Shown here in pieces: positions 17,435 to 27,753 of a stretch of 64,000 bases of DNA. The notes under the pieces were generated by a model. The model ran no database searches, was not told the DNA's origin, and saw only the letters and a list, made by a program, of their open reading frames with translations. Source of the stretch: CAWCBG01 sp963793845 (GTDB lineage: Bacteria > Acidobacteriota > Terriglobia > Terriglobales > Acidobacteriaceae). Where the stretch lies: the NCBI GenBank assembly GCA_963793845.1, contig CAWCBG010000014.1, positions 868,001 to 932,000 on the forward strand, written 5' to 3'. The position numbers were made by a program, and so were the translations under genes. Position 1 is the stretch's first letter; the number at the start of each line of letters is the position of its first letter.

Positions 17435-18793
17435 ATGTTTAAGATTTATGCGCCGATTCTCGCGCTTGCTCTGCTTTTGGCAGCTCACGCAAACGCTCAA
17501 ATTTCTGGCCTCTCTCCTAATTATCAGACCATTAACCCAAATACCACGCTGGCGATCGAAACCGGCAATAACACCGCTGCGGCGAACTCGTTTCCCGGTT
17601 GCGAAGTGAGCACAGTGACCAGCGGGAAGTGTGTCGATAACGGCGATCTCATCGCCAGCAATGTCAGCAAGGTAAACGTACATACCTTGCTGGCTCCCAA
17701 TCAGCAGAACGCCAAGGTCTATGCCACCTACATTCCGTATTGGGGGAATAGCTCTCATCCTAATATCGGATACAGTTCGGCCGATCCCGCACAAGTGGCG
17801 CGCGAAATAGCCGATCTGACGAGCCGCGGTTTTGACGGTGTGCTAGTGGACTGGTACGGGCCGGGAAGCTGGGAGGAGAAGGCAACGGAGGTTCTGAAGC
17901 CGGCAGTGGAAAAGTCTTCCCTGAGCTTCGCGCTGATGATCGATCAGGGCGCGCTCGAGTGGCACTCCTGCTATCCCGGATGTTCTGCCACCCAGGCGCT
18001 GCTCAACACCATCGCCTTCGCGCGCCAGCAGGGCTACTTCGCCTCACCCGCTGCCATCAAAGATGCCGCCGGCAAGACGGTCGTGACCCAGTTCGGCATG
18101 GAAGCCTACTCCATCAATTGGCCGACCATTCTTTCCGCCAATCCTGACCTGCATTGGATCTTCGAGAATGCAGGCGCGTTTACCAACGCGTACACCGTGG
18201 GGGCCTATGGCTGGCTGTCCCCGAAGAATCCTTTGCAGTCTGGCTATGAAGGACTCGATTACACCCAATATTTCGAAAAGATTGCCGGACAGCATTCGTC
18301 CAAACTGAACTGGGCATCCTCGTGGAAGGGTTTTAACGATGTTGTAGCCAGCTGGGCTCCGCCGGGCGGCCGCCATATCGAGCAGTTGTGCGGCAAGAGC
18401 TGGCTCGATAGTTGGGCCACTGTACGCGCCTATACAGGGCGGCTCGATGCCGTGCAGGTAGTGACCTGGCACGACTACGAAGAGGGCACCGAGATTCAGA
18501 GCGGCATCGACAACTGCCAGACGGTTTCCGCCAGCGTGGCCGGCAGCATGTTGACCTGGCGAGTGGCGGATACGTCGACCATCGACCATTACACCGCTTA
18601 CATATCGATCGATGGCCAGCACCTGATGTCGCTGGGCGATTTTCCTGTGGGCACGAATGCCCTTAACTTGTCGGCTTTCAATTTTATTCCCGGCGTCTAC
18701 AAGGTGTTGGTGAAAGCGGTAGGAAAACCCAGTATCGTGAATCGCATGTCACCGTCCGCAACCTACACAGTTGGATCGCTGCGGGCCCATTGA
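17435..18793 (+). CDS. Secreted glycoside hydrolase-like protein (GH99/GH71-like)
   Basis: A 452-residue secreted protein (signal MFKIYAPILALALLLAAHANA). The central part (about 95-350) resembles the TIM-barrel fold of GH99/GH71-type endo-glycosidases: AKVYATYIPYWG early, then GFDGVLVDWYGPGSWEE, LSFALMIDQG, and later VVTWHDYEEGTEI, which matches the acidic late-strand segment of that group. The last 80 residues look like a fibronectin/Ig-like beta domain. GGAG precedes the ATG by eight bases. Specificity cannot be read, and the two catalytic acids are not certain. Confidence 0.6.
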   Translation: MFKIYAPILALALLLAAHANAQISGLSPNYQTINPNTTLAIETGNNTAAANSFPGCEVSTVTSGKCVDNGDLIASNVSKVNVHTLLAPNQQNAKVYATYIPYWGNSSHPNIGYSSADPAQVAREIADLTSRGFDGVLVDWYGPGSWEEKATEVLKPAVEKSSLSFALMIDQGALEWHSCYPGCSATQALLNTIAFARQQGYFASPAAIKDAAGKTVVTQFGMEAYSINWPTILSANPDLHWIFENAGAFTNAYTVGAYGWLSPKNPLQSGYEGLDYTQYFEKIAGQHSSKLNWASSWKGFNDVVASWAPPGGRHIEQLCGKSWLDSWATVRAYTGRLDAVQVVTWHDYEEGTEIQSGIDNCQTVSASVAGSMLTWRVADTSTIDHYTAYISIDGQHLMSLGDFPVGTNALNLSAFNFIPGVYKVLVKAVGKPSIVNRMSPSATYTVGSLRAH

Positions 18794-18819
18794 GCTGGAA
18801 TACTCGTGCCGAGCGCTCT

Positions 18820-19805
18820 TCAGGCCCGGAAGGCTTTCTGCACCAGGGTGAACCGGGCTGCGCCAATCAGCCCGGAGTCGTCGTTGAGCACGATTTTTAC
18901 CGGCACGTCCTGCAGCAGAGCTCTCATGCGGCCTTTGTTGAGGAAGGCTTCCATGAACATGGGCTCCTGCATCTTGGAGACGATTTTGGCGGCGATGCCG
19001 GCAACGAAGATGCCGCCCGTGGACATGAATTTCAGAGCGCAATTACCGGCTTCCGATCCGAATACGCTGACGAAGATGGACAAGGTTCGCTCGCAGATCG
19101 GCGCTTTCTGCTCAAGCGCCAACTGGGAAATCAGCGCCGGCGCATCCTTGGCCGCTGCAAGTTGCTCCTTCAACCACGCCGGCTCTTCTTCCTTTCCGGT
19201 ATCCCGCAGGAAGTCATACACGTTCTTCACGCCCGGGCCGGAGAGAATGCGCTCGAAGCTCACGTGATCGTAGCGCTTCATCAGATATTGCAGAAGGTCC
19301 AGTTCGACCTCTGTCTTGGGAGCGAAATCGGTGTGCCCACCTTCGCACGCGAAGGGATGGTGCCGGAATCCGTCCCAGAACAATCCCGCCTCGCCCAGTC
19401 CCGAGCCCGCCGAAATCACCGCTGTGTTGCCCTCGCCGTTGCCGGTTCCTTCGCTGAGGGTGACGAAGTCCTTGGACTCGAGCGCATCGATGCCGTAGGC
19501 GAAGGCCTCCAGATCGTTGATCAGCCCGACGCTGCGGAGCCGCAGTTGCGCGGCCAGTTCGCCGGAATCGACGATCCAAGGAAGGTTTGAGATTTGACTC
19601 CGTCCTCCGCGAACCGGCCCGGCGACTCCAAAGCAAGCTGAGTGTGCCGGAATGCCTTCTGTTCGCGTGAAATCGGAAACAATCTCTACCAGCCCTTTAT
19701 GTTCTTTGCTGGGATAAATCTTCTCGACCACGCAGCTAAGCTTGTTGCCTTCCGTCTCGAACGCCGCCAGGCGTGAGTTGGTTCCGCCAATATCTCCCGC
19801 CAGAA

Positions 19806-19809
<4 letters not shown>
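18820..19809 (-). CDS. glk: Glucokinase
   Basis: A 329-residue ROK-independent glucokinase (Glk family) that phosphorylates glucose with ATP. LAGDIGGTNSRLA (phosphate 1) is at residues 3-15, INDLEAFAYG carries the catalytic Asp, and SAGSGLGEAGLFWDG and EGGHTDFAP are the glucose-site segments. It overlaps the zwf stop by 4 bases (ATGA), so glucose 6-phosphate is made and oxidised from one transcript. The gene is convergent with the GH99-like gene 26 bases away. Confidence 0.93.
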
Positions 19810-21338
<1,529 letters not shown>

Positions 21339-21424
21339 TGCGCCTCACTCGGGGGTTGGTGGGCAACAGTAAAACGGATGGGAAATGGGTGTCAAGCTCA
21401 GCAAACAGGATCTGGTGGAAGAGC

Positions 21425-21538
21425 GGGCCTTCAGGCCCACGCCAACAATTCTTAGCGATCTGGCTTCAGCCCCGGTGCTAAAGCCCGCTGCACTCGGCGC
21501 GGCAACGCAGGCCTAGGGCCTGCTCCTCCACCGAGTGC
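21425..21538. repeat. Cluster of intergenic hairpins
   Basis: Between the GMC gene and zwf lie gggccttcaggccc (21425-21438), a palindrome gcaggcctagggcctgc (21507-21523), and an outer pair GCACTCGG (about 21490) with CCGAGTGC (21531-21538) enclosing it. The hairpins are of the same general type as elsewhere in the window and may end transcription of the genes on the minus strand. Confidence 0.55.
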
Positions 21539-21548
21539 CAGCCCGTGC

Positions 21549-23210
21549 TCAGATCTCGTTCTTCTTCGCGAGAGTGCTAATGCGGTCGCCGGCACGGAAA
21601 GCCAGCGCCTGAATGGTCTCTGTCGGCTGGCCGCGCCCGCTGGTCACGAAGCTGGAGCCGTCGCACAGAAACAGGTTGGGCACATCGTGGGTACGGTGGT
21701 CGGCGTTGATGACCGAGCTCTTGGGGTCGTTGCCCATGCGGCAGGTTCCCAGCAAGTGCACTCCAAAGTTGCTGTCGCTGATCGGATAGGCCCATCGGTC
21801 CTGCGCGCCCGCAGCTTCCAGCAACTCCATGGAGCGGTCGCGGAAAAACTCCTCCGTCTTGATGTCGTCGGGATGGTCCTTGTAGGTCACGCACATCGCC
21901 GGCTGTCCCCACGCATCTTTCACAGTTGCATCGAGCGAGATACTGTTGTCGGCCAGCGGCAGCGACGTCCCATGGCCCATCAGCATCATGGTACGGGTGA
22001 AATATTTCTGCAGTGCCTTTTTGTACTCACTGCCCCATTGCGGTTTCGTTGGTGGCATTCCCATCAGGGCAAAAGAAATGGGCGTGAACTGGAAGCGCGC
22101 GGTAATGCCTCCACCGCCGTAGAAGCCGAGTTTTGGATCAATCTCATAAAAATCGTGCAGGGCGCGAGTCACCTCGATGCTCTTGTACTCGTTCAGGGGA
22201 TGCTCGAACTGACCGGAGCACATCTGATCGGTGTTGAACATCAGGTATTTCCCCACCAGGCCGCTGGAGTTGGCCAGCCCATCGGGAAACTGCTTCGATT
22301 TGGAGAGCAAGAGCAGGCGCGGAGTTTCGGCTCCATTGGCAGCCACCACGACGGCGCGGGCGCGTTGGAACTGTTGCGCGCCTGCCTTGTCGAAATAGGC
22401 GGCGCCAGTTGCGCGGCCACGGCTGTCAACCTTGATCTCGGTGACATAGCTTTCAGTTCGGATCTCGCAGCGTCCGGTGGCGACGGCATCGGGAACGATG
22501 TTGGGCAGCGGGCTGGATTTGGCGTTCATCTCGCAGCCGAAGGCTTCGCAGAATCCGCAGTGCGCGCAGCCGATTCGTCCCTTGTAGGGCCTCGAAATCA
22601 CCGCGACTGGAGCAGGGAAGGGATGATAGCCCAGCTTGCGGGCGCCGCGCTCCAGCAGGACTCCGCTGGACTTCACCGGCATCGGCGGCAGCGGATAGGG
22701 CTTCGAGCGAGGCGGATCGAACGGACTCGCGCCTGCCTGACCGGACACGCCCAACTCCCACTCGGCCTTGGTGTAGTAGGGTTCCAGATCGGCGTACGTG
22801 ATAGGCCAGTCGGCAAAGCCGGTACCTGCGATCGTGCCTTTCTTGCTGGCCTCGATAAAGTCGATTTCATGAAAGCGCCAGAAGTTGGCGGTGAAATGTA
22901 CCGCCCCTCCGCCCACCAGCCGGCCGTACATGATCGATTGCTGCAGCTTCGCGGGATCTTTTGGAGTCTTGCGAAAGGTTTGCGGCTGCTTCTGCGTATT
23001 GTTGGTCAGCAGAGACTGCGCGAAGTTGCGGTACTCGTCGTGCGAAAACTCATTCGCCTTCAGCCAGGGCCCCTGCTCCAGCGCAACCACGCTGAAGCCG
23101 TTCTGCGACAGTTCGCGGGCCAGCACGCTGCCCGACGCGCCACAGCCGATGATCAGGAAATCGACGGCCTCGCTGGGCTTGTAATGCTTCTGTTGCGTCG
23201 CACCGTTCAA
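21549..23210 (-). CDS. GMC-family oxidoreductase, large subunit
   Basis: A 553-residue flavoprotein of the gluconate/sorbitol-dehydrogenase type. The FAD dinucleotide fold (FLIIGCGASGSVLARELS) starts at about residue 18. The GMC C-terminal segment has GVHLLGTCRMGNDP and the final FLCDGSSFVTSGRGQPTETIQALAFRAGD. A Cys-containing stretch (GCAHCGFCEAFGCEMNA) near 225 is typical of the bacterial two-subunit dehydrogenases. It has no signal of its own. The small subunit directly upstream (4-base overlap) has a Tat signal, so the pair is probably co-exported already folded. The substrate, a sugar acid or alcohol, is unknown. Confidence 0.88.
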   Translation of the reverse strand: MNGATQQKHYKPSEAVDFLIIGCGASGSVLARELSQNGFSVVALEQGPWLKANEFSHDEYRNFAQSLLTNNTQKQPQTFRKTPKDPAKLQQSIMYGRLVGGGAVHFTANFWRFHEIDFIEASKKGTIAGTGFADWPITYADLEPYYTKAEWELGVSGQAGASPFDPPRSKPYPLPPMPVKSSGVLLERGARKLGYHPFPAPVAVISRPYKGRIGCAHCGFCEAFGCEMNAKSSPLPNIVPDAVATGRCEIRTESYVTEIKVDSRGRATGAAYFDKAGAQQFQRARAVVVAANGAETPRLLLLSKSKQFPDGLANSSGLVGKYLMFNTDQMCSGQFEHPLNEYKSIEVTRALHDFYEIDPKLGFYGGGGITARFQFTPISFALMGMPPTKPQWGSEYKKALQKYFTRTMMLMGHGTSLPLADNSISLDATVKDAWGQPAMCVTYKDHPDDIKTEEFFRDRSMELLEAAGAQDRWAYPISDSNFGVHLLGTCRMGNDPKSSVINADHRTHDVPNLFLCDGSSFVTSGRGQPTETIQALAFRAGDRISTLAKKNEI

Positions 23211-23800
23211 GACTTCGCCTCGTCTGCGAGCGCATCGTAGTAGCCAAACGGTGGCTGGTAGTAAAACTTGTCTTCGAAGCCGATCAGCTTCCAGCCAACC
23301 TCGTCCTTATTGCCGCCGTCTGCGGGATCGCACAGAAATCCGGCCAAGGTGTAGCCGCGCAGGATAGCGAAATCGTTGCCCTTCTCCATCGCCTTCATCA
23401 CTTCGACCTGCTGGCTGGAGTCGAGGGCGGCGAAAGAGCTTGAGGCCGGGGCCGTCTTTTTTGCCTGCGAATTGAGCGCTACCAGCGCCGCGGCAAAGTC
23501 ATTTTGATTCTGCGGCTCGATCTCGCTGAGCGCGTAGTCGGTGAAGTGAACGACGTTGGCCTCTTTCGCTCCCGGCGTCTCGTCCGACGGAATGATCTGC
23601 GATGCGAAGGCCTCGTAGTCAGCCGCCTGCTGTGCGGTGAAGAAGCGGAAGGAGTTGCCGGTAGCAGTAGCGGGCGGAGCGGCCTTGGCGTGCTGGTGTG
23701 CCTGGGCAATGAGTTCCGGCGTCAACGACGTGAGACAAAGCAGGCCCAGCGAAGCGGCACCTTGCACAAGAAAGGCGCGACGAGTCGATGTGCTGTCCAG
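23207..23800 (-). CDS. Tat-signal small subunit of GMC dehydrogenase (gluconate 2-dehydrogenase subunit 3-like)
   Basis: A protein of about 197 residues with a twin-arginine leader (STRRAFLVQGAASLGLL) and the subunit-3 core: FTAQQAADYEAFASQIIPSD, then GYTLAGFLCDPADGGNKD and a C-terminal aromatic stretch FYYQPPFGYYD. In such enzymes this subunit escorts the flavoprotein through Tat. No ATG, GTG or TTG sits at a sensible distance from the leader. GGAGGT is placed four bases before a CTG at 23800, which would give MDSTSTRRAFL. A GTG further upstream is the alternative. It is coupled to the GMC gene by overlap and lies 32 bases after the aminotransferase gene. Confidence 0.8.
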   Translation of the reverse strand: MDSTSTRRAFLVQGAASLGLLCLTSLTPELIAQAHQHAKAAPPATATGNSFRFFTAQQAADYEAFASQIIPSDETPGAKEANVVHFTDYALSEIEPQNQNDFAAALVALNSQAKKTAPASSSFAALDSSQQVEVMKAMEKGNDFAILRGYTLAGFLCDPADGGNKDEVGWKLIGFEDKFYYQPPFGYYDALADEAKS

Positions 23801-23832
23801 AGAGACCTCCAGGTTGCCTACGGGAATGTGCA

Positions 23833-25050
23833 CTATACCATGGTGATGCCCGCCGGAATTCTCACTCCGTCGATCGACAAACTCCGCGTACTCGACGGAC
23901 GCGCCAGGCTGCCGACCACCGTCCCCTTCATCACCTCGTTGAACGCGACCTGGAAGCGATCCATCTCTGCGGGAGTGCCGACGGTGACGCGGACGTAAGT
24001 CGGCATGATCGGCCAGATGCGGCCGACGTAGACATTCTGTTTCTGCATGGCCTCGTTTACCAGCTTGCCGTCGCGCCGCGTGTCCAGCATGAAGCAATTG
24101 GACTGCGAGGGGATGAACGAGTAGCCGTTACTGCGCAGCCAGGCGAAGACGCTCTCGCGCGTGGTGGCGTTGATCTGCTTGCGCTGGGGCACGAGGTTCG
24201 GATCGTTCAGGCTCGCACTAGCGGCGGCGACGGCGGTGATGGGCATCGCATTCCAGCCTTGCATGGAGTGAATCTTCGTCACCAGATCGGGCCGGCCAAT
24301 GGCGAATCCGCAACGCAGCCCTGCCATGCCGTAGATCTTGGAGAACGTCCGCAATACGATCACGTCTTTGCCGGCCTTCACCAGGTCGATGGCAGACACC
24401 GCGCCGTCGGCGAAATGGATGTAGGCCTCGTCCACCAGCACAATCGAGCCCGCGGGCTTGTGATCCACCAGGTACTCGATATCGGAGTGGCTGGTCAGCG
24501 TGCCGGTCGGATTATTCGGCGTGCAGATGTAGAAGAGCCCGGCATCGGGCGCGGCGGCCAGCATGGCTCTCACATCGTGGGAGTAGTCCCGGGTCAGCGG
24601 AACCTTTACGATTTTTGCCCCGGCTATCTTGGCTGCGCCCATCCCGGCTTCGTAGCCCGGATCGGCGGTGACGTAGCTCTTGCCCGGCGACGTATAGGTC
24701 AGAACGGTGTAGTGCAGGGGCTCGCTGGAACCGGGATACGCCGTGACGTGGTCAGCGGGCAGGCCTTCCATGGCGGCGAAGGTTTGCAGCAATTCATCGG
24801 TCATCCAGATGGAGTAACGTCCGCCATGGGCGATCACGGAGGCACACGCCTCGCGCGCTCCGGCGGACGGGCCGAGTGGATTTTCGTTGGCGTCGATGAC
24901 TACCGCATCCCTGGGGTAGGGTTGGTCCTTCGACCGCGCCAGCAATGCCTCGGTCAGGATGCTGCTGCAGGCCGCCGTGGCGGATGCAGCCAGCGCCAGG
25001 TTCAGGAAGCTGCGGCGCGAGGAGTCGCGCGGTGTTTCAGGGTGTGTCAT
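23833..25050 (-). CDS. Tat-exported PLP aminotransferase, HisC-like
   Basis: A 405-residue fold-type I aminotransferase resembling histidinol-phosphate aminotransferase. ATG 25050 has GGAG six bases upstream; ATGs at 25056 and 25062 are less well placed. The leader is twin-arginine (SSRRSFLNLALAASA, residues 10-24). Core motifs are intact: DANENPLGPS, TPNNPTG, VDEAYIHF and the PLP-lysine segment TFSKIYGMAGLRCGF. An exported PLP enzyme must fold around its cofactor before export, which fits Tat. Substrate unknown; a role in histidine synthesis is unlikely because it is exported and no his genes are near. Confidence 0.85.
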   Translation of the reverse strand: MTHPETPRDSSRRSFLNLALAASATAACSSILTEALLARSKDQPYPRDAVVIDANENPLGPSAGAREACASVIAHGGRYSIWMTDELLQTFAAMEGLPADHVTAYPGSSEPLHYTVLTYTSPGKSYVTADPGYEAGMGAAKIAGAKIVKVPLTRDYSHDVRAMLAAAPDAGLFYICTPNNPTGTLTSHSDIEYLVDHKPAGSIVLVDEAYIHFADGAVSAIDLVKAGKDVIVLRTFSKIYGMAGLRCGFAIGRPDLVTKIHSMQGWNAMPITAVAAASASLNDPNLVPQRKQINATTRESVFAWLRSNGYSFIPSQSNCFMLDTRRDGKLVNEAMQKQNVYVGRIWPIMPTYVRVTVGTPAEMDRFQVAFNEVMKGTVVGSLARPSSTRSLSIDGVRIPAGITMV

Positions 25051-25085
25051 CGTCATCTCCAATCAATCTTCAGCGGGCTCCGCAA

Positions 25086-25158
25086 ATCCCTCGCCGACTG
25101 AAGTCGGCGAGGGATGGACAAAATAGAGCGTCTTTTGCGGCACACCTAAAGGTGTGCC
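25086..25158. repeat. Two strong hairpins between the ridA-like and aminotransferase genes
   Basis: Positions 25086-25115 form a 14-bp perfect stem closed by GA (arms ATCCCTCGCCGACT and AGTCGGCGAGGGAT). Positions 25139-25158 form GGCACACC-TAAA-GGTGTGCC. They lie in the 145-base gap within a run of same-strand genes, so they may attenuate read-through from the RidA gene or protect the mRNA end. Confidence 0.65.
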
Positions 25159-25195
25159 CTTTCAAACCTGCCCTTAAGATACGGTCAAGAACCCG

Positions 25196-25732
25196 CTAAT
25201 GCATCAGGTGCGCCTCATGCTTGCGCACAGCGATCACTTCAATTTCCACCAGCGCGCCCGGCGCCGCCAATGCGGCCACCTGCACCGCGCTGCGAGCCGG
25301 CTTGTTCGGCTGATCCTTCGTGCCGAAAAACTGCGTATAGCCGGCCATCATTCCGGCAAAGTCCATCTTGCCGCCTTGCGCCGGATCGCCCACCAAAAAG
25401 ACATGCATCATCACCACATCGGACATCGTAAGATTCTGGTCCGCCAGCGTCTTCTGAATCTGCTGCAACACGGAGATGGTCTGCGTTTTGGTGTCGCCGT
25501 ACGCTTCCGTGCTGCCCTTGGGAGCCTGCGGGTTGGCAACCTTCGGAATATTGCCGCTGACATAAATGGTGTCGTAGCCGGAAGGAACTACCACTGCCGC
25601 AGAGATGGGAAAGTCGGAGTTGGGAATCGGAATGCGCTCGACCTTGTCGCTCGATTGAGCCGTGGCGACAATCGACGAGCAACACCAGATAACCGCAAAC
25701 AGCACACCGAATGAGGCAGCCTTCATTCGCAT
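25196..25732 (-). CDS. Exported RidA/YjgF family protein
   Basis: A 178-residue RidA-fold protein with a Sec signal peptide (MKAASFGVLFAVIWCCSSIVATAQ). ATG 25732 is chosen because GGAGGA lies eight bases upstream. The fold landmarks are present: IYVSGNIP, QTISVLQQIQKTLADQNLTMSDVVMMHVFL, and PARSAVQVAAL with the active-site Arg, then EIEVIAV. RidA proteins hydrolyse reactive enamine/imine products of PLP enzymes, usually in the cytosol. This one is secreted and lies beside a secreted PLP aminotransferase, which suggests a matched periplasmic pair. Confidence 0.88.
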   Translation of the reverse strand: MRMKAASFGVLFAVIWCCSSIVATAQSSDKVERIPIPNSDFPISAAVVVPSGYDTIYVSGNIPKVANPQAPKGSTEAYGDTKTQTISVLQQIQKTLADQNLTMSDVVMMHVFLVGDPAQGGKMDFAGMMAGYTQFFGTKDQPNKPARSAVQVAALAAPGALVEIEVIAVRKHEAHLMH

Positions 25733-25813
25733 AACATGGGTCCTCCGCAAGCGTTGAGCCGTGCGGTAGACATCTTAGCCCGAGGAGAAAGTTTGTGCAT
25801 GCGGAATGCGTTT

Positions 25814-26800
25814 CTACTGCTGCTGTGCCGGCTGATGAGCGCGCTCATCTTCGTCGGCCGGCTCCGAAGGCCCGGCCGCAGTCTCGCTGAGCAGCTCGCG
25901 GCCATCGTCGGTCAGCGCCGGACAGACGCGCACGTCCACCGAAAGCCTTTGCCCGGCGTGGCCGTTGTAGACACCGCGCACCGGGGCGACGTCCCCATAA
26001 TCGCGGCCATAGGCGAGACGTACGTGGCGCAGCCCTACCGGCGCACCCAGCGTGGGGTCCATGGGAATCCAGGCGGACCCCGGCAGATAGACCTCAGCCC
26101 AGGCATGGGAAGCCTGGCCGCCAATGACCTCTTCCATCGTCTTGCTGGATTTTCCGTTCTCGTCCGGGTTCAAGGTCTTCTCCGGCACCAGGTAGCCGGA
26201 GACATACCGCGCCGGCAAACCCTTTTTGCGCACCACGCCCAGCAGCAGGTGAGCGAAGTCCTGGCACACGCCGGCGCCGACCGACAGCGAGTCCTTGATC
26301 GACGAGTTCACATGCGTGGCGCCCTTCACGTACTGGAACTCGCGGTGAATTACATCTGCTGCCGTCTGCACGAATCCGGCGACCGTTCCGTCGCACTCGT
26401 TCTCGCTGGTGGTGATCAGGGCGTCCAGCTCGGGGAGGTGCGGCACATATTCGCTGGGGGCGATGAAGTCGAAGAAGTCGTCATACAGTTGATCGCGGTG
26501 CGAATCAAACTCTGCCAGCAGCAGAACGCACGGCTCAACCGGATTGTCATGCGCCAGCACCACGCACTCGGCCTGGACCTTCAGGTGGGTATGCGGCGCC
26601 AGAACGTTGAACTGATGCACCCAGTTCCCGAAGGCATCCTTGTACGCCGTAGGGCGCGACGCCGGGGCCGTCAGCAGCTTGAACGACAGGCAACTCTGCC
26701 GCTCATCGTGAATGGGACGCAGCCGCACCTCGTTGTAACTTTCCGACACCGGCCCGTCATAATGAAACTCCGTAACATGCGTCAGGTGGAACCGGTTCAT
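25814..26800 (-). CDS. Transglutaminase-like cysteine protease family protein
   Basis: A 328-residue protein with the N-terminal bacterial transglutaminase-like domain (MNRFHLTHVTEFHYDGPVS) and the transglutaminase-core triad: Cys in GAGVCQDFAHLLL, His in QASHAWAEVYLP and Asp in WIPMDPT. The start at 26800 overlaps the alpha-E gene by 4 bases; a longer upstream start would read through that gene. It is the third member of the conserved ATP-grasp / alpha-E / transglutaminase set. Members are predicted to act on peptide tags made by the ATP-grasp ligase, but this has not been settled experimentally. Confidence 0.9.
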   Translation of the reverse strand: MNRFHLTHVTEFHYDGPVSESYNEVRLRPIHDERQSCLSFKLLTAPASRPTAYKDAFGNWVHQFNVLAPHTHLKVQAECVVLAHDNPVEPCVLLLAEFDSHRDQLYDDFFDFIAPSEYVPHLPELDALITTSENECDGTVAGFVQTAADVIHREFQYVKGATHVNSSIKDSLSVGAGVCQDFAHLLLGVVRKKGLPARYVSGYLVPEKTLNPDENGKSSKTMEEVIGGQASHAWAEVYLPGSAWIPMDPTLGAPVGLRHVRLAYGRDYGDVAPVRGVYNGHAGQRLSVDVRVCPALTDDGRELLSETAAGPSEPADEDERAHQPAQQQ

Positions 26801-27753
26801 GCGGAGACCCCGTAGTAGAAGTAGGTGTTGGCGATGTCGAGACCAATGGACCGGCACATCTGCAACAGGTTATGCAGGTAAGCATGCAAGCCGCGCTGAA
26901 AGATGTCTTCGATAGTGTCGTAGCGCAGGCTCTCCAGCATCTTGCCGGTCAGGCGCTCGGCCTCGTTGGCATAGGACCCGGCGCCGCTGCCGCTGATGGC
27001 GCGTAAGCCCGCCTGCACCTGGGTGACGCTGTAGCGGATCGAGCGGGGATGCTGGGGATGCAGGATCAGCATCTCCGCCACGCGCTCAGGCTCGATCGGC
27101 GAGTGATACTGGCGATGGTAGGCCTCGAACGCGCCCACCGATCGCAAGATCGCCATCCACTGATGGTTGTCGGGCGCGGCCAGCGCGGTGGAAGTCTCCA
27201 GCAGGTGGTGGTATTGCACATCCACCAGGTGCGTAGTCATCTCCGCGCGCTCCAATGACCAGCCGATCTTGAGGAACTGCCAGCTCTCATCGTGCGGCAG
27301 GGTGGCGTCGGCGACGCCATGGAAGCGATGGCTGCCAAACTTCACCAGGTCGCAGAAACGGTGTGGACCGCTGGAGATCTCCTCCGCCGGATCGAAGGCG
27401 GTCACGGTGTGGTACAGGCCGTTGATGTCCTCCCACATCTCGCGCGAGATGCGGTCGCGGATGGTCCGCGCATTCTCGCGCGCCCGGGTGACGCACTGCA
27501 CGATGGAATTGGGATTATCCGGCCGGAAGGCCAGGAACTCGTACACGTTGTGCGCTGTGGCTTCCTCGTAGAGCTGGTGGAAGCGCCCTTCTTCGCCTGC
27601 CATGCTGATCAGCGGATCCCAGCGCAGACGGTAAGGATCGGCCCGCTCCAGCCGCATGTGGTAATTCACATCAAGGATGCGCGCCGTGTCCTCGGCGCGT
27701 TCCATGTAGCGCGCCAGCCAGAACAGCGAATCGGCGATGCGGGACAGCATCAT
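26797..27753 (-). CDS. Alpha-E domain protein (DUF403)
   Basis: A 318-residue all-helical protein. The opening MLSRIADSLFWLARYMERAEDTARILDVN is the alpha-E/DUF403 signature, and ARENARTIRDRISREMWEDINGLY in the middle is likewise typical. No catalytic motif is known for the family. The start shares bases with the ATP-grasp stop (TGATG) and the end overlaps the transglutaminase gene, so all three proteins are translationally coupled. Confidence 0.93.
   Translation of the reverse strand: MMLSRIADSLFWLARYMERAEDTARILDVNYHMRLERADPYRLRWDPLISMAGEEGRFHQLYEEATAHNVYEFLAFRPDNPNSIVQCVTRARENARTIRDRISREMWEDINGLYHTVTAFDPAEEISSGPHRFCDLVKFGSHRFHGVADATLPHDESWQFLKIGWSLERAEMTTHLVDVQYHHLLETSTALAAPDNHQWMAILRSVGAFEAYHRQYHSPIEPERVAEMLILHPQHPRSIRYSVTQVQAGLRAISGSGAGSYANEAERLTGKMLESLRYDTIEDIFQRGLHAYLHNLLQMCRSIGLDIANTYFYYGVSA

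Noticed and set aside
21687..23240. 517-codon plus-strand open frame opposite the GMC oxidoreductase
   Set aside because: Antisense of a well-supported GMC gene in GC-rich DNA; no recognisable motif or ribosome-binding site.
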